DNA of 22,937 bases from CAYNUJ01 sp964573255 (GCA_964573255.1 CAZNJB010000047.1:1-22937), one strand, 5' to 3'. Positions 7,346-15,842 are shown, counted from the stretch's first letter. Numbers and translations: made by a program. The notes: generated by a model from the sequence alone, not told the origin.

Positions 7346-7831
7346 TTGAAAAAAATTATAATTGCAGCAATATCGAAAAACAATGTAATTGGCAACCAGG
7401 GTAAAATCCCTTGGCATTCAAAGGCAGAATTGAAGCATTTTAAGCAGACTACAATGGGATTTCCCATTCTTATGGGTAGAAAAACATTTGAATCCATTGG
7501 TAAACCATTGCCTGGAAGAGAGAATATAGTAATAACATCGTCACCGGGAAAATTAAAAAATATTCAGGGTATTTCAATTTTTACAGATTTGGAATCAGCT
7601 TTGAAGCAATATTCGGATAAGGAAAAATTATTTATCATAGGCGGTGGAAAAATATATAATGAATTTTTACCTATTGCAGATGAATTATTAATTACCAGAA
7701 TGCCATTTGAAGTTGAAGGGGATGTATATTTTCCCGAAATTAGTAAGATTGATTACGAATTAAAAGATATAATAGACCACGATGAATTTAAGGTGGAGCA
7801 TTACGTAAGGAAAAGCAATGACAAACAATAA
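7346..7831 (+). CDS. folA: Dihydrofolate reductase
   Basis: Reduces dihydrofolate to tetrahydrofolate with NADPH, closing the cycle opened by ThyA. The 161-residue protein has IPWHSKAEL with the acidic active-site residue Glu28 (Asp27 in E. coli), MGRKTFESIGKPLPGR for NADPH binding, FIIGGGKIYNEFLP with the paired glycines, and EGDVYFP near the end. The start is TTG at 7346 with only a weak purine stretch upstream (GAG at 7335). No ATG lies ahead of the conserved N-terminal strand, so TTG is well supported. The end overlaps mutL by 14 bases. Confidence 0.95.
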   Translation: MKKIIIAAISKNNVIGNQGKIPWHSKAELKHFKQTTMGFPILMGRKTFESIGKPLPGRENIVITSSPGKLKNIQGISIFTDLESALKQYSDKEKLFIIGGGKIYNEFLPIADELLITRMPFEVEGDVYFPEISKIDYELKDIIDHDEFKVEHYVRKSNDKQ

Positions 7832-9668
7832 AATTCAAGTATTACCTGAGTTTATTTCTAATAAAATTGCCGCCGGTGAAGTAGTTCAGAGACCGGAATC
7901 CGTTGTTAAGGAATTATTAGAAAATGCAATTGATGCAAATGCAAAAAATATTGAAGTTTATATAAATCGCGCCGGCAAATCGCTTATACAAGTTGTTGAC
8001 GACGGCGAAGGTATGAGCCAGGAAGATGCACTGCTTTCGGTTGAAAGGCATGCAACAAGCAAAATTAAAACTATTGATGACTTAAACGGAATACGATCGT
8101 TTGGTTTTAGAGGTGAAGCGTTAAGTTCTATTGCTTCGGTTAGTGTTTTCGAAATTAGAACCGAAAGAAGAGAAGATGAGCTCGGAACATTGGTTCGGAT
8201 TGGGGAAGACGGTAAACTGACTATGGACAAAGGGTCTTTCCCTAAGGGAACTTCGGTAGCAGTAAAAAATTTATTTTATAATACTCCTGCCAGAAGAAAT
8301 TTCTTAAAAACTAACGCAACGGAATTAAAACATATTACCGAAACATTTAAAAAGATTGCCCTTAGCCATCCATCTATTTCATTCAAATTAATAAATGATG
8401 ATGATGTTTTATATGATTTCCCGGCTTCAAATTTGGATGAAAGAATGATGGCCGTTTTCGCTGATAATATTCTAGATGCTGTCATAAAAGTTGAAGAAGA
8501 TGCTGAAATTATAGCGCTGAGTGGATATATTGGAAAACCAACATTTCTAAGAAAGAGCAAAGGGGATCAATATTTATTTATTAATAATAGATTCGTTTCC
8601 AGTAAAGTTATCAATCATGCAGTATTTTCAGCATACGAAAATATTTTGGAGAAAGGCGATTATCCATTCTTTGTTCTGTTTTTGAAAATTGATCCTACAA
8701 AAATTGACGTAAACGTTCATCCGTCTAAACTGGAAGTGAAATTTGATGACGATAAAACCGTTTATTCTTTTGTTAATGCCGTTGTAAAGAAAACAATCGG
8801 CAGTTATGATTTGGTTCCTTCAATGATAATCGATACAAAAGAAGATACGGAAAAACTCCGCTTCAATACTTTTAACAGAACTGTTAAAAATGATTTCGGT
8901 GATAGACCAACTATTCAAAGGGATAGATCAAATGCCTTTGGCGAAAGGGAAATCGATTTGTTGTTCAGTAATATCAATAAGGAAATGAAAGAAGTTGGTT
9001 CAACCGGTTTGAATATTGAACATCCCTTTCAAGAGCCAACATCAAAGGAAATTTATCACAGTCAGCCTGAAGAGGAGGTTGATGTAAATGTAGGAAGCAA
9101 TTCGAGCTTTATTGTATTGCTTCATAATAAATATATTCTTTCGCAAATACGCAGCGGTTTAATGATTATAGATATGCACGTTGCGCACGAAAGAATATTA
9201 TACGAAAAAGCTTTGCAATCTCTTTCAGCCGATATGCCGTTTTCTCAGCAATTGCTATTTTCTCAAAAGATTAAAATTGATCCTGCGGATTACGTTCTTT
9301 TAAAAGAACTCTATCCTCATTTGGTTAAATTAGGCTTTGATATAAAATTCAAAGCAAATAATGTAATTGAGATTAATGGTGTTCCGAGCGATGTTAAAGT
9401 TGGTTCGGAAGTAAATATATTGAATGATATTCTGGATGAATACAAACAAAATCAAAGGGAAAAGAAACTCGATTTGGTTCATAATGTTGCAGCTTCATTT
9501 TCGTGCAAAGCGGCAATAAAAACGGGCGATAGAATTTCCGAACAAGAAATGAGGTTATTGGTAGATCAACTGTTCGCTACATCAATGCCTTATGTTTGTC
9601 CACACGGAAGACCTATTGTGATAAAAATTCCATTAATAGAGTTCGACAGAAGATTTGGAAGAACTTAA
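7818..9668 (+). CDS. mutL: DNA mismatch repair protein MutL (endonuclease type)
   Basis: MutL couples MutS mismatch recognition to strand incision. The N-terminal GHKL ATPase (about 1-215) shows ELLENAIDA (Glu32, Asn36), DDGEGM (61-66) and GFRGEAL (96-102). A transducer domain ends near DVNVHPSKLEVKF (about 297-309), a variable linker follows (about 335-425), and a C-terminal dimerisation domain closes the 616 residues. The C-terminus has D452-M-H454-V-A-H-E-x4-E, a variant of the nuclease motif DQHA(X)2E(X)4E, plus SCKAAIK and CPHGRP (from Cys594). These three motifs mark MutL proteins that nick DNA themselves in bacteria lacking MutH. Gln to Met and Ala to Val in the first motif leave the expected metal ligands intact. 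It overlaps folA by 14 bases. Confidence 0.96.
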   Translation: MTNNKIQVLPEFISNKIAAGEVVQRPESVVKELLENAIDANAKNIEVYINRAGKSLIQVVDDGEGMSQEDALLSVERHATSKIKTIDDLNGIRSFGFRGEALSSIASVSVFEIRTERREDELGTLVRIGEDGKLTMDKGSFPKGTSVAVKNLFYNTPARRNFLKTNATELKHITETFKKIALSHPSISFKLINDDDVLYDFPASNLDERMMAVFADNILDAVIKVEEDAEIIALSGYIGKPTFLRKSKGDQYLFINNRFVSSKVINHAVFSAYENILEKGDYPFFVLFLKIDPTKIDVNVHPSKLEVKFDDDKTVYSFVNAVVKKTIGSYDLVPSMIIDTKEDTEKLRFNTFNRTVKNDFGDRPTIQRDRSNAFGEREIDLLFSNINKEMKEVGSTGLNIEHPFQEPTSKEIYHSQPEEEVDVNVGSNSSFIVLLHNKYILSQIRSGLMIIDMHVAHERILYEKALQSLSADMPFSQQLLFSQKIKIDPADYVLLKELYPHLVKLGFDIKFKANNVIEINGVPSDVKVGSEVNILNDILDEYKQNQREKKLDLVHNVAASFSCKAAIKTGDRISEQEMRLLVDQLFATSMPYVCPHGRPIVIKIPLIEFDRRFGRT

Positions 9669-9721
9669 AAATTATTATAATTTACCGTTACTTATGCAAA
9701 ATGATCGAGGAAATAATTAAA

Positions 9722-11371
9722 ATGGAAAATATTAAAGAAGCAAAAGAGAAATATTTAGAAAAAGTTAAAAATTCAAGAACTACCGGAATGAAGTTCACAT
9801 CCGTTTCCGGAGAGGATATAAATGTTGTTTATTCGCCTGATGATATAAGCGGATTGAATTATATAGAAGACTTGAATTTCCCGGGTGAATATCCTTTTAC
9901 AAGAGGAATTCATGCCAACGGATATCGTGGAAAAATTTGGACTATGCGCCAATTTGCGGGCTTCGGAACCCCGGAAGATACGAACAAAAGATTCAAATAT
10001 TTATTGAAAAACGGTCAAACCGGACTATCGGTTGCATTCGATTTACCAACTTTGATGGGAAGAGATTCCGATGATGAAATGAGTCGCGGTGAAGTGGGAA
10101 TTTGCGGTGTTGCAATTTCCAGTTTGGAAGATATGGAAACCCTATTCGATGGAATTCCGTTGGATCAAGTTTCCACTTCAATGACCATAAATTCTCCTGC
10201 GGCAATGATTTTCGCATTTTATCTTGCTGTTGCAAAGAAGCAAGGCGTTCCATTCGATAAATTGAGAGGAACACTTCAAAATGATATTCTTAAAGAATAT
10301 ATTGCTCAAAAAGAATATATATTCCCGCCGAATCCTTCAATGAGAATTATAACTGATATGATTGAATATTGTACAAACGAAGTTCCTCAATTCAATCCTG
10401 TTTCCGTTTCAGGTTATCATATCAGAGAAGCAGGTTCAACTGCCGCGCAGGAATTAGCATACACTCTTTCAGATGGATTCGCATATATAGAAAGCTGTCT
10501 TCAGAGAGGAATGGATATAGATTCATTCGCACCTAGAATAAGTTTCTTCTTCAATTCGCATCTCGATTTCTTCGAAGAGATAGCCAAATTCCGTGCTGCA
10601 AGGAGAATTTATTCCAGAAGAATGAAGGAAAAATATGGCGCAAAAAATCCGCGTTCCTGGTGGTTAAGGTTTCATACTCAAACCGCTGGATGTACTCTAA
10701 CGGCACAGCAGCCTGAGAACAATATTGTTAGAACCGCTTTCCAAGCGCTTGCTGCTGTTTTAGGCGGAACACAATCCTTGCACACAAATTCAATGGATGA
10801 AACTTTGGCTCTACCTAGTGAAAAAGCAGTTAAAATTGCTTTAAGAACTCAACAGATTTTAGCCTTCGAAACAGGAGTAATCAATACGGTTGACCCATTA
10901 GGCGGAAGTTATTATGTTGAGTCATTAACAAACAAGATGGAAGAAGAAGCCAATAAAATATTTGATGAAATTGATTCCTTAGGTGGAGTAATTCCTGCAA
11001 TTGAAGCCGGATATTTCCAGAAAGAAATTGCAGATTCTGCTTACAGATACCAGAAAGAATTGGAAAGTAAAGAGAAGTTTGTTGTAGGAGTTAATGAATT
11101 TGTTGAGGAAGATGAACAAATTGATATTCCAATATTACAAATTCCACCGGAAGTTGAAATAAAACAGAAAGAGAGACTTGCGAAACTTAAAGCAACAAGG
11201 AATAATGAATTGGTCGAGAAATCTCTTCTGGCAATTAAGGATGCAGCTATTAATAATAAAAACTTAATGCCTGTTTTAATTGAGGCAGCTGAAAATTACG
11301 TGACTTTGGGTGAAATGGTTAATGTATTAACGGAAGTATTTGGTATTTACGAAGAAAATGTTGTATTCTAA
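9722..11371 (+). CDS. Acyl-CoA mutase large subunit, B12-dependent; isobutyryl-CoA-mutase-like specificity residues
   Basis: A 549-residue substrate-binding TIM-barrel subunit of the methylmalonyl-CoA mutase family (PF01642), which carries out radical carbon-skeleton rearrangement. Landmarks include GQTGLSVAFDLPT (98-110), SGYHIREAG (Tyr232, His233), HTQTAG and QQPENNIVR, and GGTQSLHTN. The C-terminal B12-binding domain with its DxHxxG motif is absent, so a separate small subunit must exist elsewhere, as in archaeal MCM and Streptomyces IcmA/IcmB. The MCM residues Tyr89 and Arg207 correspond to Phe78 and Gln196, the pair seen in isobutyryl-CoA mutase. The start at 9722 is chosen because GAGG (9707-9710) precedes it. 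The ATG at 9701 has no ribosome site. The stop overlaps the next start by one base. Confidence 0.9.
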   Translation: MENIKEAKEKYLEKVKNSRTTGMKFTSVSGEDINVVYSPDDISGLNYIEDLNFPGEYPFTRGIHANGYRGKIWTMRQFAGFGTPEDTNKRFKYLLKNGQTGLSVAFDLPTLMGRDSDDEMSRGEVGICGVAISSLEDMETLFDGIPLDQVSTSMTINSPAAMIFAFYLAVAKKQGVPFDKLRGTLQNDILKEYIAQKEYIFPPNPSMRIITDMIEYCTNEVPQFNPVSVSGYHIREAGSTAAQELAYTLSDGFAYIESCLQRGMDIDSFAPRISFFFNSHLDFFEEIAKFRAARRIYSRRMKEKYGAKNPRSWWLRFHTQTAGCTLTAQQPENNIVRTAFQALAAVLGGTQSLHTNSMDETLALPSEKAVKIALRTQQILAFETGVINTVDPLGGSYYVESLTNKMEEEANKIFDEIDSLGGVIPAIEAGYFQKEIADSAYRYQKELESKEKFVVGVNEFVEEDEQIDIPILQIPPEVEIKQKERLAKLKATRNNELVEKSLLAIKDAAINNKNLMPVLIEAAENYVTLGEMVNVLTEVFGIYEENVVF

Positions 11372-12237
11372 TGATTAAAGAATATTTATCTTTAATCCGT
11401 GTTTCACACTGGATAAAAAATTCAATCATTTTTGTACCGTTAATTTTCTCTAAACATCTTTTCATGCATTTCCAGTTATTTCAAACTGGGCTTGCATTTA
11501 TTTCTTTTTCAGCTTTGGCTAGCTCAATTTATATTTTTAATGATATTATTGATGTAGAAAGAGATAGACAGCATCCATTAAAGAAGAACCGTCCGATTGC
11601 ATCCGGGAAGATAGCCAAAGATAAAGCGGTTATTATTTCAATCTTTTTATTGCTATGTTCAATTCTTGTGGCTATTAATTTCGATTACCGTTTTATTCTT
11701 GTTATTGCAGGGTATTTTATTCTCAATATTTCTTACAGTATATTTCTAAAAAAAATAGTGATACTCGATCTGCTCTCAATAGCGCTCGGCTTTATGCTAC
11801 GGGTCTTTGCAGGTGCAATTGCAATTGATGTTGGAATCTCTAAATGGCTAATTTTGACTACATTGTTCATTTCCTTGTTTTTAGCTGTAATGAAAAGACG
11901 CTCGGAATTGGTAAACATAGATACAAACTTGAACACAAGAAAAGTGTTAGAGGATTATAGTCTTGAATTTATCAATCAGATTATCTCAATTACAGCTGCG
12001 GGAGTGATAATCAGTTATGCACTCTATACAGTTTCTGCAAGAACTGTTGCAGAATTTCACACCGAGCGTTTAATTTACACTTCCTTTTTTGTAATCTTCG
12101 GAATATTTCGCTATATCCATCTGGTTTATAAAAAATCTATGGGCGAAAATGCCGTAGAAGTTTTAGTTAAAGATAAACCGATGATTATCAATATTTTGTT
12201 TTACGTAATTACAGTAATTGCAATCATTTATTTATGA
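11371..12237 (+). CDS. UbiA-family prenyltransferase, decaprenyl-phosphate phosphoribosyltransferase-like
   Basis: An integral membrane protein of 288 residues with about eight or nine hydrophobic segments. The first aspartate-rich motif is NDIIDVERDRQHP (57-69) followed by KKNRPIASG, and the second region has ILDLLSIALGFMLRVFAG (131-148). The HP-x-K-x-x-RPI pattern and the N-terminal HWIKN are closer to decaprenyl-phosphate phosphoribosyltransferase (Rv3806c type) than to quinone or haem O UbiA enzymes. By family it would join a polyprenyl phosphate to a sugar-phosphate or aromatic acceptor. No DprE1/DprE2-like partners lie nearby, so the product is unknown. Its ATG overlaps the mutase stop (TAATG), and its stop overlaps the lipoprotein start. 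Confidence 0.85.
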   Translation: MIKEYLSLIRVSHWIKNSIIFVPLIFSKHLFMHFQLFQTGLAFISFSALASSIYIFNDIIDVERDRQHPLKKNRPIASGKIAKDKAVIISIFLLLCSILVAINFDYRFILVIAGYFILNISYSIFLKKIVILDLLSIALGFMLRVFAGAIAIDVGISKWLILTTLFISLFLAVMKRRSELVNIDTNLNTRKVLEDYSLEFINQIISITAAGVIISYALYTVSARTVAEFHTERLIYTSFFVIFGIFRYIHLVYKKSMGENAVEVLVKDKPMIINILFYVITVIAIIYL

Positions 12238-12716
12238 TAATAAAGAAAAATATATTTCCACTATTTCTAATAATAATTATGAGTAACTGTTCTTCAATCG
12301 AAATTACAAAAAGGCAAGGTTCGGAAATTACCGAAACAATGTTTAAGCAGCATCTTAATGCCGAAGTATTGAACACAGACTGCTGGATAAATTTAATGCC
12401 GAATTCAGGCGAACGATTTTTTATCTCCGGACAAATCAAAGTGAAAACTTCTACAGAATATGATTTAAAATCTTTGGAATTAAGTAAAGTTTATATTTAC
12501 CAGGGGAATAAATTAATTTACGAAATATTACCGCTTGTTCAGGAAAAGGAATCTACCGAAATGGATAGAACCTTCATTTATTCGACTATAAAAGGATTAA
12601 GAGTGAACTCCGGACTGTCTATTGACAAAGAAATCGATGCTTCGATAATTTTTAATTTTGGCTCTGATGAATTGGAATATAAAATTTCCGGAATAAAGAT
12701 AGAAAAAGTTTATTGA
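12234..12716 (+). CDS. Small putative lipoprotein of unknown function
   Basis: A 160-residue protein that I do not recognise. It begins with a short positively charged, strongly hydrophobic signal (residues 4-15) ending in MSNC with Cys19 followed by two serines, consistent with a lipobox and lipid attachment. The mature part is rich in alternating polar and hydrophobic residues (for example residues 60-85) and looks mostly beta-stranded, without visible catalytic motifs. Its start overlaps the UbiA stop by four bases (ATGA) and its own stop shares one base with the CorC-type start, so it is translated as part of that cluster. I infer an envelope role from signal and context only. Confidence 0.75.
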   Translation: MIIKKNIFPLFLIIIMSNCSSIEITKRQGSEITETMFKQHLNAEVLNTDCWINLMPNSGERFFISGQIKVKTSTEYDLKSLELSKVYIYQGNKLIYEILPLVQEKESTEMDRTFIYSTIKGLRVNSGLSIDKEIDASIIFNFGSDELEYKISGIKIEKVY

Positions 12717-13951
12717 TGGAAACCATTGTTAAATTTATAGGATTGTTTTTTTTAGTAATTCTAAGCGCTTTCTTTTCGTCTTCGGAATTAGCGTTTGTTG
12801 TTACTAATAAAATCAAGATTGAAATATGGGCGCGAAAGGACAATTATGCTGCTAAACAAGTAAATTATTTTGTAAATCATCCGAATAATTTCTTCTCAAC
12901 AATTTTAATCGCCAATAACGTTGTCAATATTGCTTTTGCATCCATTGCAACAATAATACTAATGGATTTATATCAATTGGATGATTTTACAATCCTGATT
13001 ATTTCCACACTAATACTACTCCTTTTCGGCGAGTTAATTCCGAAATATTTAGCACGTGAATATTCGGAGAGATTTATACTCTTCTCTATAATTCCAATAA
13101 GATTTTTGTACATAGTTCTATATCCGCTCGTTAAAATAAGCAGTGGAATATCATCTTGGATCACAAAATCTGAGAATTTGAGAGAGGAGAACTATCTTAA
13201 TTTAGTAGCTAAAGAAGACATTAAAGAATTACTGAATGAAAGTTCCGTTGCGGGTAATGTTAGCGAAGAGGAGAGTGAAGTAATCAATAAAATTATAGAA
13301 TTAGGCGATCAAAAGGTTCACGAAATAATGACTCCGAGAACCGATATCGTAGGTGTGGAAATCAATTCTTCAATTAATGATGCACTTCGAACTTTCATCG
13401 ATTCAGGATATTCCAAACTTCCGGTTTACGAAGAAAATTTGGATAATATAAAAGGACTCGTATTTGCATACGATATGTTCAAACGTCCCGATAATTTAAC
13501 ATCCATAATTCGGGAAACAATATTTGTTCCCGAAACTAAAAAGAGTTTGGATATGTTGAATGAGTTCTTGGAAAAGAGAATTTCTGTGGCAATAGTTGTA
13601 GATGAATTCGGAGGAACTGCCGGGCTTGTTACTCTTGAAGACTTAATAGAAGAAATGTTCGGTGAAATTCAGGATGAATTCGATTCCGAAGAAGTGATTT
13701 GCAAAAAGATTAATGATAATACTTTTGTTATCAGCGGAAAATATGAAGTTGATAAGTTAAATGATGAATATGGAATGGAATTTCCGGAAGGCGATTATGA
13801 AACCATTGCGGGGTATATAACATCTAAAATCGGAAGAATTCCAAAAAAAGGTGAAACAATAGAAATTGATAAATATAAATATTTGATTATCCATTCGGAT
13901 AATACAAAAATTAACATCATTAAATTGTTTATCCCTTCAGAAAATTCTTAA
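12716..13951 (+). CDS. CNNM/CorC (HlyC)-type membrane protein with CBS pair
   Basis: A 411-residue inner-membrane protein. The DUF21/CNNM transmembrane domain (about 1-150, with SSSELAF at 21-27) is followed by a tandem CBS domain (about 200-325, including IMTPRTDIVGVE at 204-215 and VDEFGGTAGLVTLEDL at 295-310). The C-terminal CorC_HlyC domain (PF03471, about 328-405) contains EGDYETIAGYI. Members are thought to export Mg2+ or other divalent cations, with CBS domains sensing adenine nucleotides; the hemolysin label is historical. The start is ATG at 12716, sharing a base with the lipoprotein stop. An alternative TTG one codon upstream adds only one residue. Confidence 0.92.
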   Translation: METIVKFIGLFFLVILSAFFSSSELAFVVTNKIKIEIWARKDNYAAKQVNYFVNHPNNFFSTILIANNVVNIAFASIATIILMDLYQLDDFTILIISTLILLLFGELIPKYLAREYSERFILFSIIPIRFLYIVLYPLVKISSGISSWITKSENLREENYLNLVAKEDIKELLNESSVAGNVSEEESEVINKIIELGDQKVHEIMTPRTDIVGVEINSSINDALRTFIDSGYSKLPVYEENLDNIKGLVFAYDMFKRPDNLTSIIRETIFVPETKKSLDMLNEFLEKRISVAIVVDEFGGTAGLVTLEDLIEEMFGEIQDEFDSEEVICKKINDNTFVISGKYEVDKLNDEYGMEFPEGDYETIAGYITSKIGRIPKKGETIEIDKYKYLIIHSDNTKINIIKLFIPSENS

Positions 13952-13978
13952 TTACTAAATTAATGAAAGGTTGAATAT

Positions 13979-14323
13979 ATGAGCTTATTAAGTATGCTTT
14001 TTGATAGAGATACGATAGATAATTTATCACCAGAAGAATTTAAGACTCGTCTTGAAAGTGAAAAAGACGCGGTATTAATAGATGTAAGAACAGAAGCTGA
14101 ACATAATCAATTAAGAATACCCAATTCTAAATTGATTGATATTCATTCTCATTCATTCCAAGAAAAATTGGAAGAGCTCGATAAAACCAAATCCTATTTC
14201 GTTTATTGTCATTCCGGAAACAGAAGCTACTATGCTGCAAAAGCAATGAAGAAATTAGGATTTGAAAAAGTTTATAATTTGTCTACCGGAATTTCCGGCT
14301 GGCGCGGTCCTGTTGAACAATAA
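13979..14323 (+). CDS. Single-domain rhodanese-like sulfurtransferase
   Basis: A 114-residue cytoplasmic rhodanese domain (PF00581). The catalytic cysteine is Cys77 in the six-residue active loop CHSGNR, followed by Ser and an aromatic helix. Upstream, LIDVRTEAEHNQLRIPNS is the usual DVR...E...HIPGA region, and GWRGP closes the domain. It moves sulfane sulfur between carriers, such as thiosulfate to a thiol acceptor. The partner is not visible. The ATG has GAAAGG at 13965-13970. It lies between the CorC-type gene and tgt with short gaps (27 and 21 bases), so it is likely co-transcribed with them. Confidence 0.92.
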   Translation: MSLLSMLFDRDTIDNLSPEEFKTRLESEKDAVLIDVRTEAEHNQLRIPNSKLIDIHSHSFQEKLEELDKTKSYFVYCHSGNRSYYAAKAMKKLGFEKVYNLSTGISGWRGPVEQ

Positions 14324-14344
14324 GAAATATTTTGAGAGTATTAT

Positions 14345-15493
14345 TTGAAATTTGAATTAGAAAAAAAGGATTTAAAGACTAAAGCACGTGCGGGAAAAAT
14401 AAAAACAGCGCACGGTGAAATTCAAACACCTATTTTTATGCCCGTCGGCACACAGGGGACTGTTAAAGCCGTACAGCAAAGGGAATTAAGAGATGAAATT
14501 GATGCTCCAATCATATTGGGGAATACATATCATCTTTATCTTCGTCCCGGAACAGATCTCCTTAAAGAAGCGGGCGGTTTACATAAATTTATGAATTGGG
14601 AACGCAGTATACTTACCGATTCAGGAGGCTTTCAGGTTTATAGTCTTGCCGAATTGCGAAAAATGAAAGTTGACGGTGTTGAATTTCGTTCTCATCTTGA
14701 TGGTTCCAAACATTTTTTCACGCCTGAAAAGGTAATTGAAATTCAACGGGCCATCGGTTCCGACATTATGATGCCTTTGGACGAGTGTACGCCATATCCT
14801 TGCGATTTTGATTATGCGAAAAAATCACAAGAGTTGACTTCTCGCTGGGCATTATTGAATAAAGAAGCATTTGAAAAGAGTGAACCACTTTACGGTCATA
14901 CCCAAGCTTTATTCGGTATTATACAAGGAAGCGTTTATAAAGAATTGCGTGAACAAAGTGCGAAGGATTTGACCGCTATCGATTTTGACGGTTACTCTAT
15001 AGGCGGTTTAGCCGTAGGTGAACCTGCTGAGAAAATGTATGAGATTGTAGATTTTACTACAGATTTCATTCCGGAAAATAAACCTCGTTATTTAATGGGT
15101 GTCGGTCGACCGGAAAATATATTGGAAGCTATCGAAAGAGGCGTTGATATGTTCGATTGCGTTATGCCTACCCGGAATGCACGGAATGCATATTTGTTTA
15201 CTTCCCATGGTATTGTTTCAATACGTAATGCATATTATAAAAATGATTTTAGTCCGCTCGATAGTGAATGTGATTGTTATACCTGTAAGAATTTTACAAG
15301 AGCTTATTTGAGGCATTTATTTACGGCAAGAGAAATATTAGGACTTGAATTAGCTTCAATACATAATCTCTCGTTTTATTTAAAGTTGGTTAGAGATGCA
15401 AGAAACCATATTTTTGCAGGTGACTTTTTAGAATGGAAAGCAGAAAAAATTAAAAATATAACTAAAAATGTTAATCCAAAGAAGGAGGAATAA
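14345..15493 (+). CDS. tgt: tRNA-guanine transglycosylase (queuosine biosynthesis)
   Basis: Replaces the guanine at wobble position 34 of Tyr, His, Asn and Asp tRNAs with preQ1. The 382-residue TIM-barrel enzyme has TDSGGFQV with Asp92 (general acid/base) and FDCVMPTR with Asp271 (nucleophile). It also has a zinc site of Cys309, Cys311, Cys314 and His340 with the same Cys-to-His spacing as Zymomonas Tgt. The TTG start at 14345 has a modest GAGAG at 14334-14338. The end abuts yajC, a very common bacterial pairing. Other queuosine genes are not in the window. Confidence 0.96.
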   Translation: MKFELEKKDLKTKARAGKIKTAHGEIQTPIFMPVGTQGTVKAVQQRELRDEIDAPIILGNTYHLYLRPGTDLLKEAGGLHKFMNWERSILTDSGGFQVYSLAELRKMKVDGVEFRSHLDGSKHFFTPEKVIEIQRAIGSDIMMPLDECTPYPCDFDYAKKSQELTSRWALLNKEAFEKSEPLYGHTQALFGIIQGSVYKELREQSAKDLTAIDFDGYSIGGLAVGEPAEKMYEIVDFTTDFIPENKPRYLMGVGRPENILEAIERGVDMFDCVMPTRNARNAYLFTSHGIVSIRNAYYKNDFSPLDSECDCYTCKNFTRAYLRHLFTAREILGLELASIHNLSFYLKLVRDARNHIFAGDFLEWKAEKIKNITKNVNPKKEE

Positions 15494-15820
15494 GTGAATT
15501 TACTAATAGCAATGGCTCCACAAGCCGGTCAGCAAGGCGGTGGAAATATGATGAGCACTTTAATTATGTTCGCTGCTATTTTTGCAATATTTTATTTCAT
15601 GATTATCAGACCGCAGCAGAAAAGACAAAAAGAAAAAGAATTAATGCTCAGCCAATTAAAAAAAGGTGATAAAATTTTAACCGGTGGTGGAATTCATGGT
15701 ACAGTAGCCGGAATGGACGACAAAACCGTTTTGGTTGAAGTAGCGAATAACGTAAAAATTAAATTCGAACGTTCGGCAATTGCTGTTGTTAATCCGAAAG
15801 ATCAGCCGGATAAGAAATAG
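15494..15820 (+). CDS. yajC: Preprotein translocase accessory subunit YajC
   Basis: A 108-residue single-span membrane protein that joins SecD/SecF to the SecYEG translocon. A transmembrane helix (about 19-38) ends in the family hallmark IIRPQQKRQKEKE. A small beta domain follows with GDKILTGGGIHGTV and a lysine-rich tail. The GTG start at 15494 has GGAGG at 15484-15488 within the end of tgt. A later ATG (15512) would remove the N-terminal six residues and is less well placed. The gene follows tgt directly, and secD/secF are not found downstream here. Confidence 0.95.
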   Translation: MNLLIAMAPQAGQQGGGNMMSTLIMFAAIFAIFYFMIIRPQQKRQKEKELMLSQLKKGDKILTGGGIHGTVAGMDDKTVLVEVANNVKIKFERSAIAVVNPKDQPDKK

Positions 15821-15842
15821 TTTTTATTGTTTATATTATCCT

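Noticed and set aside
9596..9721. Upstream extension of the mutase frame into the end of mutL
   Set aside because: The extra residues are not family-like and would overlap the conserved CPHGRP end of MutL. The start at 9722 has GAGG upstream.
9722..11371. Calling the mutase a methylmalonyl-CoA or 2-hydroxyisobutyryl-CoA mutase
   Set aside because: The carboxylate-binding Tyr/Arg pair is Phe78/Gln196, and the position of the hydroxyl-selecting Asp is Ala105.
15099..15311. Alternative-frame open frame within tgt (70 codons)
   Set aside because: It overlaps the conserved catalytic and zinc region of tgt in another frame and has no ribosome site.
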